A stretch of 64,000 bases of DNA from Nitrosomonas sp. (GCF_020852615.1 NZ_JADZAJ010000015.1:23433-87432); one strand, 5' to 3'; shown: positions 9,602 to 19,076, counted from the first letter of the stretch. Program-made: numbers and translations. Notes: generated from the sequence alone by a model not told the origin.

Positions 9602-10842
9602 CGGATTATCCTTTCCTTCTCCTCCGGGACAGGCTTGTCATATCGCTGCGAAAGCGGCAACCGGGTAAATATCCTGACTGCTAACTGCTGCCTGTCCTGA
9701 ACAGGATCAATCCCTTCCATCCAGGAATGAAGCTCTCCATCCCGTAATCGGTTTTGCCAGGCATTAAACAGCCTGTAAAGCAGAAACAGCGTCGACAGTA
9801 AATGCCATAGCACGACCAGAATAAACCCAATATCCGGTCTGCCTGCCATCCAGCCGGCAGTCAGCAGGATCAGGTTCGGGTTGCGGCGTGCTGTAATCAG
9901 GCGATGGAATGAATCGATCTGATGCCAGATAAAAATATCGAAAGATGCCAGCCAGAACTGGAAAGCGCCTTCACAAAAACGACCACCCACATAGCCGATA
10001 AACATCAGCCAGATCAGCAGTTCAGGATTATTCAGCGGTGTGTCTGTTGTCATCAGCCCCACACCCCAGGCGAGATACCATAATGGAGGATGAATAATAT
10101 CCAGCCCGTGATCCAGCACATCACCCATCTTGCTGGATGTCAGCGTGACACGCGCCAGCTTGCCATCAACCGTATCCAGAAAAGTCATCAGCCATGCCAT
10201 TATCAGGCCGGCACCAAATGCGCCATACCAGAATGCCACGCCTGCCAGTACAGCAAAAACCAGGCTGAGCAGTGTCACATGATTCGGTTTCAGGCCCAGC
10301 CGAACACATAAACGTGTTGCCATGAATGCTGGCCAGGGCCACAGCCATTTGGTAACCAGATCAGTTACACCCTTATAGGATGCGGCAAACAATTCGGATT
10401 CCAGCTCAGCCTGATTGCAGCGCCGGATAGGTAAAACATAGGGAGGATCCTTTTTTTTCAGATTTTGCTGCACCTGAACAGGAAGATCTTTTAATGTGCC
10501 GCGTGGAAGATCATCCGGAACAGGTTGTTTTTCACTTAACACCTCACACATCACACCTGCATTTTTTCCATCAGTCAGAATAGCAACCGGAGTCTCATCC
10601 ACAGGCGTAACCAGAACCTTATGCTCATTCAGAGTGATCATTGCATTAATCACCCTGGTGTCAAACAGGTAGTCCGCACGCAGCAGTAACACAGTATCCG
10701 TTTCTGCCACTTGAGAAACATTTTCCACCAGCACAGCTGCCTTGCTTGCTGCCAGCATACGCTCAAGGCGGGCACGCCCGCTTATTCCCCACAAACTGGC
10801 TTTGCTGTTGCCGATAATGTGAACAAAGAAAGTATTTGTCAT
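9598..10842 (-). CDS. CDP-alcohol phosphatidyltransferase with N-terminal nucleotidyltransferase-like region
   Basis: The C-terminal half (from about residue 180) is a multi-pass membrane domain with the complete CDP-alcohol phosphotransferase signature, DTVDGKLAR followed by GDVLDHGLD. The N-terminal ~170 residues look like a reduced sugar-nucleotidyltransferase fold (RLERMLAASKAAVLV, VLLLRADYLFD, VLVTPVDETPVAIL). This recalls fused enzymes such as the inositol-phosphate cytidylyltransferase / phosphotransferase proteins, but the glycine-rich nucleotide loop is not visible. I take ATG 10842 because the longer frame overlaps the upstream gene and lacks similarity. It probably joins a polar head group to a lipid or to a second alcohol. 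It sits eight bases after the LptG-like gene, in one operon. Confidence 0.8.
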   Translation of the reverse strand: MTNTFFVHIIGNSKASLWGISGRARLERMLAASKAAVLVENVSQVAETDTVLLLRADYLFDTRVINAMITLNEHKVLVTPVDETPVAILTDGKNAGVMCEVLSEKQPVPDDLPRGTLKDLPVQVQQNLKKKDPPYVLPIRRCNQAELESELFAASYKGVTDLVTKWLWPWPAFMATRLCVRLGLKPNHVTLLSLVFAVLAGVAFWYGAFGAGLIMAWLMTFLDTVDGKLARVTLTSSKMGDVLDHGLDIIHPPLWYLAWGVGLMTTDTPLNNPELLIWLMFIGYVGGRFCEGAFQFWLASFDIFIWHQIDSFHRLITARRNPNLILLTAGWMAGRPDIGFILVVLWHLLSTLFLLYRLFNAWQNRLRDGELHSWMEGIDPVQDRQQLAVRIFTRLPLSQRYDKPVPEEKERIIR

Positions 10843-10849
10843 ATCCGTC

Positions 10850-11917
10850 TCAAAAAGTGCGGCGTAACAGCCAATATGTTGCAACAACAATCAGAAATAT
10901 TCCGGGAGCAATTGAAACAGCCATTGGATTCAACTGAAATACCAGTCCGATATTGGCAATAATCTGGTCAAGCAGATAAATGCTGATCCCCAGGAGCGCA
11001 GCAAGAATCAGTTTTCCACCCAGTCCCTCACGCACAGAACCAAAGATAAAGGGAATTGCAATCAGGATCATTGCAATCGTCATAACGGCCCCGCCCGCCT
11101 TGCGCCAGAGTGCCATAAGATAAGCATCCGCCTTCTGGCCGGTTGCTTTCAGGAATTCAGCATGGTTTACCAGTTCCAGCGGAGTCAGGCTTTCCGGCGG
11201 TTTAGTCAGAGTCGCAATATCGTTCGGACCGAGAAATGAATGCCATTGAAGTGTGCGCAACCGTTTGAAGGTAATACTGTCCGGTGAAAATGTACGCACG
11301 GTGGCGCTATGCAGCACCCATGCACTATCATCAAAAATATCCGCATATTGTGCCTGGGCGTGAGCAGTCATCACGCCTTCCTTATCAAAATGGATGATTT
11401 CGATATCCATAGCACGCCCTTTGTGCAATATCTCGCCAATGCGTAATATATTCTGCTCATTGCGTGTCCAGGTACCGAGTCCCTTGCCCAGTTCAACGCC
11501 CTGCTCCAGTGCAATTGCCCGCAATACAGCTGCCTGCTGCTGAAGTTGAGGAGCAACAAAGTACTCCAGTGCCACTGTCGCAGTAATGAGTAATCCCCCG
11601 ATCCCGACTGGAGCAAGACTGATCATCAGAGGAGAAAGTCCTGCCACCCGCATTGCCACCAGCTCCAGATTCACTGCCAGCGCACCAAGCGCGCCCACTG
11701 TCCCCAGCAGGGCAATAAACGGTGCAATCTGGATAAACCTGCGGGGCATCAGCAGGGCGGTATACAGGAAAGCATCCCGGGTTGCATAGGTTCCCTTCCC
11801 CACATCATCGAGCTGATCCAGTAAATCAAAAAAGCTGAACAGCGGCAACAGGATAGCTGCAGCAATGATCATTCCTGTCAAAACCTGCAAGGCGATGTAA
11901 CGATGACAAACCTTCAC
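10850..11917 (-). CDS. lptG: LptG-type LptF/LptG family permease
   Basis: This is a member of the YjgP/YjgQ permease family of about 355 residues: an N-terminal block of membrane helices (from about residue 15), a periplasmic beta-jellyroll-like middle (for example ILHKGRAMDIEIIHFDKEG), and a C-terminal helix block (AVMTIAMILIAIPFIFGSV). In the LptBFGC system such a pair extracts lipopolysaccharide from the inner membrane. The start is a GTG at 11917 that overlaps the stop of the LptF-type gene (GTGA). The pair lies inside a lipid-synthesis gene run rather than beside the aminopeptidase gene, as is common in betaproteobacteria. It may therefore be an additional pair for another lipid; that is inference. 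Confidence 0.85.
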   Translation of the reverse strand: MKVCHRYIALQVLTGMIIAAAILLPLFSFFDLLDQLDDVGKGTYATRDAFLYTALLMPRRFIQIAPFIALLGTVGALGALAVNLELVAMRVAGLSPLMISLAPVGIGGLLITATVALEYFVAPQLQQQAAVLRAIALEQGVELGKGLGTWTRNEQNILRIGEILHKGRAMDIEIIHFDKEGVMTAHAQAQYADIFDDSAWVLHSATVRTFSPDSITFKRLRTLQWHSFLGPNDIATLTKPPESLTPLELVNHAEFLKATGQKADAYLMALWRKAGGAVMTIAMILIAIPFIFGSVREGLGGKLILAALLGISIYLLDQIIANIGLVFQLNPMAVSIAPGIFLIVVATYWLLRRTF

Positions 11918-12996
11918 TGTTTTCCCGCAGACAGCAAGGATCTTAGCCTTAATTCCGGCAGACGTAACACAACAATCAGGAGCAACAATATATATACCCA
12001 CCAAACCCCGGGCATAGCAGCAACCACACCCTGCTCCACCCAGGTTTTTGCCAATCCGCTAAGGTTGTAGTAAGCCGCAAAAATCAGTGCAGCAACCAGG
12101 AAGGTTCGGTCAGATTTATCCTTGCGCGGTGTTGTGCGGGTAAAAGAAACGGCAATCAAAGCCAGCAAAATGGTAGCAGCTGGCCGGGAAAGCCGCCACT
12201 GCAACTCGGCTGTTTCACGCGGTTCCTCCGAATCCCATAAAGATCGGGTAGAAGCCGCTTTACGCCGATAATTTTGAGCCTGATCACTTTCATTGAAATA
12301 GATCATCTTCACAAAATGAGCTGTGCTGTCTCTGACAGCATCAAAACCGAGGCGGTAGATCTGCCCTTCCCGCAGCTCGATATGCGGCCACTGTTCTGCT
12401 GTCATCGACCGCTGGTAACCTTCTCTGGAAATAATGATTTCCCTGCCTTTTGCAGTTCTGATGTAGTGGAAAACACCTTCCATGCGTTTTTCGGAATCAT
12501 CCTTGCCTCGAATAAAGATTACCCGGCCACTTTTTTCACTCCCGTAAAAACGACCGGGCTGAAAACGATTGGTATTCAGCTCAGCTTCAGCTTGCGCATC
12601 CATGATGTAGCTTTCTGCATAAGCCCACGGGCGGGCATAAACCGAAAGCATGCCACTGAGAATGGCAATCGGCAGGGCAATTACAAAAACGGTACCGAGA
12701 ATCCGGTTGTCTCCATATCCGGCCGTACGTAATACATTGATTTCCTGATCCCGGTTCATCCGGTTCAATCCATAAATGACTGCCACATAGAAAGCGATTG
12801 GAACCAGCACCTCCAGTGCAATAATGGTTTTTAACCCGACCAGCTTGAACATGGCGATAGTGCCAAGCGTCTCAGACACAGCGCCAGTGAGAAATCGCGC
12901 AACGCTAAAACTGACAAACAGCCCGATCAGAATAATCGTCACCACGATAAAAGGGAGCAGCAATTCCCGAGTGATATATCTTTCAATAATCTTCAT
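11914..12996 (-). CDS. lptF: LptF-type LptF/LptG family permease
   Basis: This 360-residue partner of the downstream LptG-type gene has the same architecture: N-terminal membrane helices (LLLPFIVVTIILIGLFVSF), a periplasmic domain from about residue 130, and C-terminal helices (ILLALIAVSF, VWWVYILLLLIVVLRL). The start MKIIERYITREL matches the family. Residues near 83-95 (RDQEINVLRTAGYG) match the cytoplasmic coupling helix that contacts the LptB ATPase. It follows the nucleotidyltransferase gene by about 20 bp on the same strand. Confidence 0.85.
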   Translation of the reverse strand: MKIIERYITRELLLPFIVVTIILIGLFVSFSVARFLTGAVSETLGTIAMFKLVGLKTIIALEVLVPIAFYVAVIYGLNRMNRDQEINVLRTAGYGDNRILGTVFVIALPIAILSGMLSVYARPWAYAESYIMDAQAEAELNTNRFQPGRFYGSEKSGRVIFIRGKDDSEKRMEGVFHYIRTAKGREIIISREGYQRSMTAEQWPHIELREGQIYRLGFDAVRDSTAHFVKMIYFNESDQAQNYRRKAASTRSLWDSEEPRETAELQWRLSRPAATILLALIAVSFTRTTPRKDKSDRTFLVAALIFAAYYNLSGLAKTWVEQGVVAAMPGVWWVYILLLLIVVLRLPELRLRSLLSAGKQ

Positions 12997-13014
12997 GGAA
13001 TACGGCCGGAAAGG

Positions 13015-13830
13015 CTATACCTGGTGACCGGCTGCGCCGGGTTGCGCCAGGATGGATTCCACCAGCAGCAAATCTTCCACCTTATCAACATCGATACCGG
13101 CATCTGGAAAAGGCAAAATTACCGGGCGTACCCGAACACCCGTTTTCATGGAAATTTGCTGCAATGCCTGTTCAAGCGTCAAACACCCAAGCAAATAAGA
13201 CCATACTGCCCGCCAGCCCAATATCCGGCTGATTAACTTCCAGGGGCGTTTACGCAGTGTTTCCGCCTGCTGCCAAAAATCTACCAGTACGCGCCCTTGC
13301 GTATTGAATGTAAATAAATTACAGCCACAGTAGTTACCATCCTGCAGTCGTATTACAGTACGTTTGGCGCTGCCGTACCGGTTTTGCACAACTTCATGCC
13401 GGACAACCCCAACAGTCACGTCACATACCAGGTTACTGGAAGCCTGTAAAAAATAATCTACGATTTCCGCTGTCAGCAGGGCATGATCAGCCGTAGTCAG
13501 TAAAATTTTCTGTTGCGGGTTAATTTGTGCAGCACCATAAGCTGCACTGCGCGCAGGCGAATCCCTGTTTTCCACCCATTTAACCTGTTTATTATCGATA
13601 CGGTGCCTGAGCGCTTCACAAGATGAAAGCAGTGATTGTGGCGGACCGCACAAAAGAACAGATGCTATCTTGTGAGATTTTTTCAGTGCATCCAGTACCC
13701 GGATAACCATGGGCTTACCGGCAACAGGTGCATAAGCCTTGCATACCGTACCGGCATACCCTGCTACTGCATCCCGCTCCCCCCGATCGGCTGCCAGTAC
13801 CAGAGCAACAAACTGATTATCATTGCTCAT
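13015..13830 (-). CDS. MobA-like nucleotidyltransferase
   Basis: This protein of about 271 residues opens with a nucleotidyltransferase glycine-rich region, VALVLAADRGERDAVAGYAG, then CKAYAPVAGKPMVIRVLDAL. This corresponds to the LAAGxGxRM...K...PM pattern of sugar- or polyol-phosphate nucleotidyltransferases, but the usual Gly is Asp (AAD). The metal-binding region TTADHALL near residue 100 is present. The start is ATG 13830 or 13845; neither has a good Shine-Dalgarno. In context it may activate the head-group alcohol used by the CDP-alcohol phosphatidyltransferase three genes downstream. The substrate and nucleotide are not identifiable. Confidence 0.72.
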   Translation of the reverse strand: MSNDNQFVALVLAADRGERDAVAGYAGTVCKAYAPVAGKPMVIRVLDALKKSHKIASVLLCGPPQSLLSSCEALRHRIDNKQVKWVENRDSPARSAAYGAAQINPQQKILLTTADHALLTAEIVDYFLQASSNLVCDVTVGVVRHEVVQNRYGSAKRTVIRLQDGNYCGCNLFTFNTQGRVLVDFWQQAETLRKRPWKLISRILGWRAVWSYLLGCLTLEQALQQISMKTGVRVRPVILPFPDAGIDVDKVEDLLLVESILAQPGAAGHQV

Positions 13831-13887
13831 TACAGGCAAAACCATACTTGAATTTTGAAATGAATCCGGTCAACAGCGGCATCCTGA

Positions 13888-15039
13888 TCATGCCAGCGTC
13901 TTTTCGTAAATACGATAGCGCTTGTATTCCCTGCCACCAATTTTTTCCAGAATCGTGCGCATGGACTGGTTGTCTTCCAGTATCCATGAGAGTTCAACGT
14001 GTCCGATACCTCGCGATTTTATAAATTTCCTGGGAGCATCAATTACCTTGAAAGCCAGTGCGATTCCAGGAAGTGTATTGTGAAACTGCCTGCGTACCCC
14101 CATCAGGGGAACACGCCCGGTAGTAATTAAACCGGATTTCAGTTTACTGATTAATCTGAACAGACCGAAGGGAAAAAGCTTTCCATTCAATGCCGGCAGT
14201 ACTTCGTTCAGATTAGGCAATACCGCCATAAAAGCCACAGGCACTCCATCCATTTCCGCTATCTGAATAAACTCGTCCGGCACCAGCCAGCGCAATGAAC
14301 TGCCCAGTTCAGCAAATTCCTCTTTTGTAAATGGCACGAATCCCCAGTTATCCGACCAGGCATCATTAAAAATATCTCGCATGATTTCGATTTCTTCATT
14401 GAATCGACTGCGTTGCAGTGGCCTCACCCGGATCTGATGCTGATATTTACGATCAATCGCCTGCATGGCGGAAGGCGGCTCAAAATCTGTTTTAAGCCAG
14501 TAGGCCAGCAAATCTCTGCAAGGGCGGTAGCCATTCTGTTCCAGCAACCCGGCATACCATTCAGGTGAATAGGGCATCATGAAAACGGGAGGCGTATCAA
14601 AGCCCTGAACCAGCAATCCACATTCCTGATTGATGGAAAAATTGAATGGCCCGGTAATCTGATATGCACCGTGGTCAATCAGCCAGCTTTCAGCAACCTG
14701 TATCAAATGACTGAAAACCGCTTCATCACGAATAGATTCCAGCATGCCAAAATGCCCGGTATCTGTCCCGTATCGCTCCCGATGCAGCTCATCGATTTGC
14801 GCACTGATTCGTCCAACAGGCTGATTATCCTGACAGGCAATCCATCCCTGCCACTGTGCATGTTTGAAATAAGGGTTAAATCGCGAGAGATGCAGCCGCC
14901 TTTCCAGTCGAAGAGGTGGAACCCAAACTGGGTCATCTGCAAACAGCTGCCAGGGAACATCAATAAATTTCCCGATTCCACGAAAACCTGAAACCGGAAT
15001 AATTTCTATCTTTCTGCCTGCCTGGAAATTTGAAGACAT
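13888..15039 (-). CDS. Acyltransferase-like protein of the GNAT superfamily (YghO-like)
   Basis: This 383-residue protein has the pattern of large GNAT-like bacterial proteins: FIDVPWQLFADDPVWVPPLRLERRLHL near residues 26-52 (given here as a continuous family-type segment only in part), WIACQDNQPVGRISAQID in the first half, and a second N-acetyltransferase-like half with EIMRDIFNDAWSDNWGFVPF and VAFMAVLPNLNEVL. Its role in this family is not established. It heads the lipid-related minus-strand run, about 45 bp before the nucleotidyltransferase gene, so an acyl- or aminoacyl-transfer to a lipid or head group is possible but speculative. Confidence 0.6.
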   Translation of the reverse strand: MSSNFQAGRKIEIIPVSGFRGIGKFIDVPWQLFADDPVWVPPLRLERRLHLSRFNPYFKHAQWQGWIACQDNQPVGRISAQIDELHRERYGTDTGHFGMLESIRDEAVFSHLIQVAESWLIDHGAYQITGPFNFSINQECGLLVQGFDTPPVFMMPYSPEWYAGLLEQNGYRPCRDLLAYWLKTDFEPPSAMQAIDRKYQHQIRVRPLQRSRFNEEIEIMRDIFNDAWSDNWGFVPFTKEEFAELGSSLRWLVPDEFIQIAEMDGVPVAFMAVLPNLNEVLPALNGKLFPFGLFRLISKLKSGLITTGRVPLMGVRRQFHNTLPGIALAFKVIDAPRKFIKSRGIGHVELSWILEDNQSMRTILEKIGGREYKRYRIYEKTLA

Positions 15040-15130
15040 CCTGTTTACTTAAGTCTGGCAAATAAAAAACAATTCAAGCAACTTTCCCGAGCTTTAAGTG
15101 CCAGCGTACATAATTATCCTGGCAATCCGG

Positions 15131-15619
15131 TTATTTTTTGAATTGTTTGGTAAATGCCAGCAAATCTGCAACCAGATTATGAAAATCCTGCTGCCGCTGG
15201 TGTAAATCCGGCTGACTAACGGCAGCCTCTTGCGAAACAGCTACTGAGGAAGCAGCCTGCTCGATTCCATTTGTGCGTACAAATTCATAAAATCTGTTCC
15301 ACGCTGCGTTATATTCACGCAGCTGATTTTGTGGAAGAAAGACTCTCAGGACTTCAAAGGCATCACGCAAAACAGGTAAACGCGGCTGTACGTAGGCAGC
15401 CAGATCATCCGGCCAGCGGGTAACTGCAGGGTATAAACCAGCCAGTTCTTCCTGAAAAGCTTCTTCAAAATACTCTACCGCACCGTCACGCCGCCGCCGA
15501 TTAATAACATCGACGCCCACCCCGATTAACAAAACAAATAACAATAATGAAATAGGCCATATAGGAACATCCTCAAAATAAAGTGATACCTGTTCCCAGG
15601 GTTGAATGTAATTTTCCAA
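15131..15619 (-). CDS. Small membrane-anchored protein of unknown function
   Basis: I do not recognise this 162-residue protein. Residues 18-40 (VPIWPISLLLFVLLIGVGVDVI) form one probable membrane helix, followed by a basic RRRR cluster. A cytoplasmic, helix-rich domain follows with EYFEEAFQEELAGLYPAVTR and a predicted C-terminal helix ending in QFKK. The positive-inside rule suggests the body is cytoplasmic. It is about 90 bp upstream of the acyltransferase-like gene on the same strand and could be the first gene of that run. Confidence 0.5.
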   Translation of the reverse strand: MENYIQPWEQVSLYFEDVPIWPISLLLFVLLIGVGVDVINRRRRDGAVEYFEEAFQEELAGLYPAVTRWPDDLAAYVQPRLPVLRDAFEVLRVFLPQNQLREYNAAWNRFYEFVRTNGIEQAASSVAVSQEAAVSQPDLHQRQQDFHNLVADLLAFTKQFKK

Positions 15620-15893
15620 AATTTCCCTCTACTTTCCTCTTTATAAGAGTCAACGTTCAAAATAATCAAGTTTTTCGCCACAACTGACTGATATTGCCAC
15701 AGCTCATTCACTGTCGCAATGTTTAACGGCATCATGTCTCATATTCATCTATTTTCAGGAAATTGGTTCGTAAAAACAGCCAAATACATGGTAAATTGCA
15801 AACAATTTCAGAATCAGAGCTGCAAATCTGTCAAAACCATAGTGGTTACCTGGGAAATTTCCGGTTTTATATCAACACGGCTGAGGAGATGTT

Positions 15894-16517
15894 GTGGAGA
15901 ACAAGGAAAAGAATACATCAGAGCTATTGCAACTGATCGTTGTACAGAATACCAATGCAGTGATCAGTGTGGGGGAGATTAAAAATTCACTGCATGAACG
16001 TGGCTTTGCTGTACTGCTCGCCATTGCCACCCTGCCAATCTGCCTGCCAATTCCTGCACCACCGGGATATACCACTGTTTTTGCTATCCCGCTGTTTATC
16101 TTCTCGGTACAAATGATGTGTGGCATGAAAGCGCCGTGGGTTCCCGAATGGCTGACAAAAAAAGCCATAAAAAGAGGAACACTGGATAAACTGATTACAA
16201 AAGCCGCACCCTGGCTGCGCAAAATAGAAAGCCACCTGCACCCGCGGCTGACCTACATTAGCGTACATGCCTGGGAGCGCATTATCGGGCTTTTCTCGTT
16301 TATATTTTCAATTTCCATTGCACTGCCGATCCCCCTGATCAACTTTCTTCCCGGTCTGGGAATTCTCATTATGGCACTGGGATTACTCGGCAAAGATGGC
16401 CTGACCATTATCGCCGGCATGATCGTGGGAACAACCGGAGTAGGAATAGCCCTGATAGTGGTCGCACTGTTATGGATGGGCGTGCCCATGCCCTTTGTAC
16501 AGCCGCCGGCTAACTGA
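15894..16517 (+). CDS. ExoD family membrane protein
   Basis: This 207-residue protein has several membrane helices, a central LPICLPIPAPPGYTTVFAIP segment and a C-terminal FLPGLGILIMALGLLGKDG segment, which are hallmarks of the ExoD (exopolysaccharide synthesis) family. The start is GTG at 15894, preceded by a good GAGGAG ribosome-binding site. ExoD proteins are linked to exopolysaccharide production in rhizobia; the molecular role is unclear. It lies convergent to, and two bases from, the polysaccharide-related genes on the other strand, which fits that role. Confidence 0.78.
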   Translation: MENKEKNTSELLQLIVVQNTNAVISVGEIKNSLHERGFAVLLAIATLPICLPIPAPPGYTTVFAIPLFIFSVQMMCGMKAPWVPEWLTKKAIKRGTLDKLITKAAPWLRKIESHLHPRLTYISVHAWERIIGLFSFIFSISIALPIPLINFLPGLGILIMALGLLGKDGLTIIAGMIVGTTGVGIALIVVALLWMGVPMPFVQPPAN

Positions 16518-16518
16518 T

Positions 16519-17910
16519 TCAGATACCCGCCACTCTGCTGACCACATAGCGAAATTTACCTGATTTCTCTGCCGGAATTTCAGATACCTGTTCCACCTCG
16601 ATCTTTACATCCCGCCCCAGCCTGGCTTGAAACGCGTCAATGATCTGACCGGTCTGCGACGGACTCAAGCCAGTCTCTGTAACAATCTGAACACGCGTCA
16701 GACCAGGATTTTCCTGGGTAATTTTGAATACCTTAATCTCCGGTCTATCCCGCAAAATATAGATCAATGCCAGACCATGCATGACTGTACCATCGCTGGC
16801 AACCACAAAATCAGTACTGCGACCCTGTATTTCCCTGATCAGCGGCAACCCCCGCCCACAGTCACATACCCTGTCATCGAGCATACCAACATCACCCGTC
16901 CGATAACGAATGAAAGGAAAATCTCCGCTTGCCAGATGAGTGACAACAATCTCGCCGGATTCTCCACAAGGAAGGGAGTGACCTTGAGAATCAATAATTT
17001 CAACAATAATATCCTCAGCGGTGATATGCATGCCCCCCGCCGGGCATTCATGAGCAATAAACCCTGCATCACGCCCTCCGTAGCCGTTTGCAACCGGACA
17101 GCCAAACGTATCGCCAATCTGCTTGCGCTGATCGTCGTACAACCGCTCGGAAGTTACAAAAGCCACTTTGATTCCTGTCCCGCGCATTGTTATATCTGAT
17201 TTATCAGCATATTTCGCCATGTGCGACAAAGCGGAAGGATAACCAAACAGCATCTTCGGGCGAAATTTACGAATCGTAGCGAGAAAATCGGTAAGCTTTT
17301 GATCGGACATCTCGAATGCCGGCAATAATTTACTGCGAAACAGGCGGTCACGCCACACGCGCAACATATCCTGCGCTCCCAGCTCGATCGGAGATCCCCA
17401 GACTACAATTTCAGGATCACCGATATCTACGCCCCACCAGCGTGTCGCTCGCCATTTTGCGGCAATGTCATGACTGACACGTTCCCTGCCGATAAAAAAT
17501 ACCAGAGGCTCCCCGCTTGACCCCCCTGTATTGAAACGGGCCAGTCCTTGTGCCCGATCCGATTTAAGATCTTCCAGATGTGAACGTATCGTTGGCTTAT
17601 CGAGAAAAGGCAGGCGCTGCAGGTCAGTCAGTACATTGAATTGCTCCGGATGGAAATTCAACCCGGCAAACAGCTTCTGATAATACGGAACATGCGCATT
17701 GGCAGAGATAAGCAGCTGACGCAGCTTTTCCAGCTGTAGCTGTGCGAGTTTTTCGGGAGAAAACCACTGGGTCTGCTCCATGGATTTCCGCACCCTGACA
17801 CTGGTGTGTTTCTTGAGATACTCATGTATCGGAAATAATACGTTCGACACGCATCCGGTATAAAAAACAGGACTTTTTTCCCGGGAATCCGATCTTGTTT
17901 CAAGCTTCAT
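16519..17910 (-). CDS. PaaK/CapK-type adenylate-forming enzyme
   Basis: This 463-residue protein belongs to the phenylacetate-CoA ligase-like branch of adenylate-forming enzymes. The phosphate-binding loop FNTGGSSGEPL is near residues 130-140, NGYGGRDAG lies in the middle, and FPFIRYRTGDVGML comes before the C-terminal domain with LIREIQGRSTDFV. Members beside glycosyltransferases usually act in polysaccharide or capsule assembly rather than phenylacetate degradation. Its start overlaps the upstream glycosyltransferase by 11 bases, so the two are in one operon. The substrate is not identifiable. Confidence 0.75.
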   Translation of the reverse strand: MKLETRSDSREKSPVFYTGCVSNVLFPIHEYLKKHTSVRVRKSMEQTQWFSPEKLAQLQLEKLRQLLISANAHVPYYQKLFAGLNFHPEQFNVLTDLQRLPFLDKPTIRSHLEDLKSDRAQGLARFNTGGSSGEPLVFFIGRERVSHDIAAKWRATRWWGVDIGDPEIVVWGSPIELGAQDMLRVWRDRLFRSKLLPAFEMSDQKLTDFLATIRKFRPKMLFGYPSALSHMAKYADKSDITMRGTGIKVAFVTSERLYDDQRKQIGDTFGCPVANGYGGRDAGFIAHECPAGGMHITAEDIIVEIIDSQGHSLPCGESGEIVVTHLASGDFPFIRYRTGDVGMLDDRVCDCGRGLPLIREIQGRSTDFVVASDGTVMHGLALIYILRDRPEIKVFKITQENPGLTRVQIVTETGLSPSQTGQIIDAFQARLGRDVKIEVEQVSEIPAEKSGKFRYVVSRVAGI

Positions 17911-19009
17911 TTCTATGCCGGTGATTATTCAATACCTGCTGGTAAGCTGCCAGCAACCGCACACGTACATTGGGCCAGGCGTACTCTTGTATCAGCTTCA
18001 CCCCTTCCTCAACCAGATGGTTCGCCAGAATCGGATCATTAAGCACCCTCAATACGGCTTCCGCCATAACACCTGGTCTGGCAGGCGGTACCAGCAGCGC
18101 ATTTTTTTCATGCGTGACCAGAAACGGGATCCCTCCAACATCAGTACTAACTACAGGTACGCCACTTGCCAGCGCTTCCAGAATTGAAATTGGCATATTA
18201 TCGACCAGGCTCGGGTTAATCATCACATCCGCATCCTGATAAAGCGCCGAAATCATTTCATTATCCAAACGCCCTGTAAACCGGACACTTCCACTTAACC
18301 CAAGATCCGTCACCAAATGTTCCAGTGCAGAGCGTTCAGGACCGGATCCGGCAATAGTCAATCTGGCTGCCGGCAGGTTTGCTCTGACAATGGCAAAGGC
18401 ATGTATCGCAGACATAATGTCGTAAATGGGCTCAAGATTACGGGTAACGATAATATGCGGGTCACTCTTTTTTTTGGTATTTACCTCAATTTGTGTAAAA
18501 AAACGTTCAAGATTAATAATATTGGGAATGATTATCGTATCAAATCCGAATTTTTTAAAAACCCCCTGCAAAAAACCGGACGGAACCAGAATTGTCGTGA
18601 CTCGCCTGAGACTGGGTCTCACCCAGAAAAAAGACTGGCTGAAAAACTTTTCTGCCTCCCCACCACGATAATTAATGATTACAGGCTTCTGCCGCAACCA
18701 GGCAATCCAGATAACGGGGGCAGCATAAAGATGCCAGGACCAGCCGGAGTTGGCCATGACATGAAACAGCCGGACATTCTTTGCAGACAGCCAGATACGC
18801 ACCAGGTAGGGAATTAACCGGCATATTGCCCGCATCCCTTTTACCCTTCCTGTCCATGCCGGGTAATAAGGTGCATTGGTCTGTACCAGTGTTACGGCAA
18901 CCCCTTCCTGCTGTAACAGCCCGGCCAGCTGCCTGGTTTGATTGGCCATACCGCCAGACGGCGGAGGCAAGGGCCCGATCAGGCCGATATGCAGTTCGGA
19001 TGCTTCCAA
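17900..19009 (-). CDS. GT4 family glycosyltransferase
   Basis: This 369-residue GT-B fold glycosyltransferase has an N-terminal loop GPLPPPSGGMANQTRQL near residues 12-28 that contacts the acceptor. The C-terminal donor site contains LTIAGSGPER, VRFTGRL and the EX7E-type motif PSLVDNMPISILEALASGVPVVSTDVGG. It transfers a sugar from a nucleotide donor during exopolysaccharide assembly. It lies between another GT4 gene and the PaaK-like gene. The sugar specificity is unknown. Confidence 0.82.
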   Translation of the reverse strand: MEASELHIGLIGPLPPPSGGMANQTRQLAGLLQQEGVAVTLVQTNAPYYPAWTGRVKGMRAICRLIPYLVRIWLSAKNVRLFHVMANSGWSWHLYAAPVIWIAWLRQKPVIINYRGGEAEKFFSQSFFWVRPSLRRVTTILVPSGFLQGVFKKFGFDTIIIPNIINLERFFTQIEVNTKKKSDPHIIVTRNLEPIYDIMSAIHAFAIVRANLPAARLTIAGSGPERSALEHLVTDLGLSGSVRFTGRLDNEMISALYQDADVMINPSLVDNMPISILEALASGVPVVSTDVGGIPFLVTHEKNALLVPPARPGVMAEAVLRVLNDPILANHLVEEGVKLIQEYAWPNVRVRLLAAYQQVLNNHRHRNEA

Positions 19010-19076
19010 TTTGAGTTCTCGGAAATAACCATTGTAATCACCAGGCAGCGGGCCGGAAACAAGTCATTACATAAAT

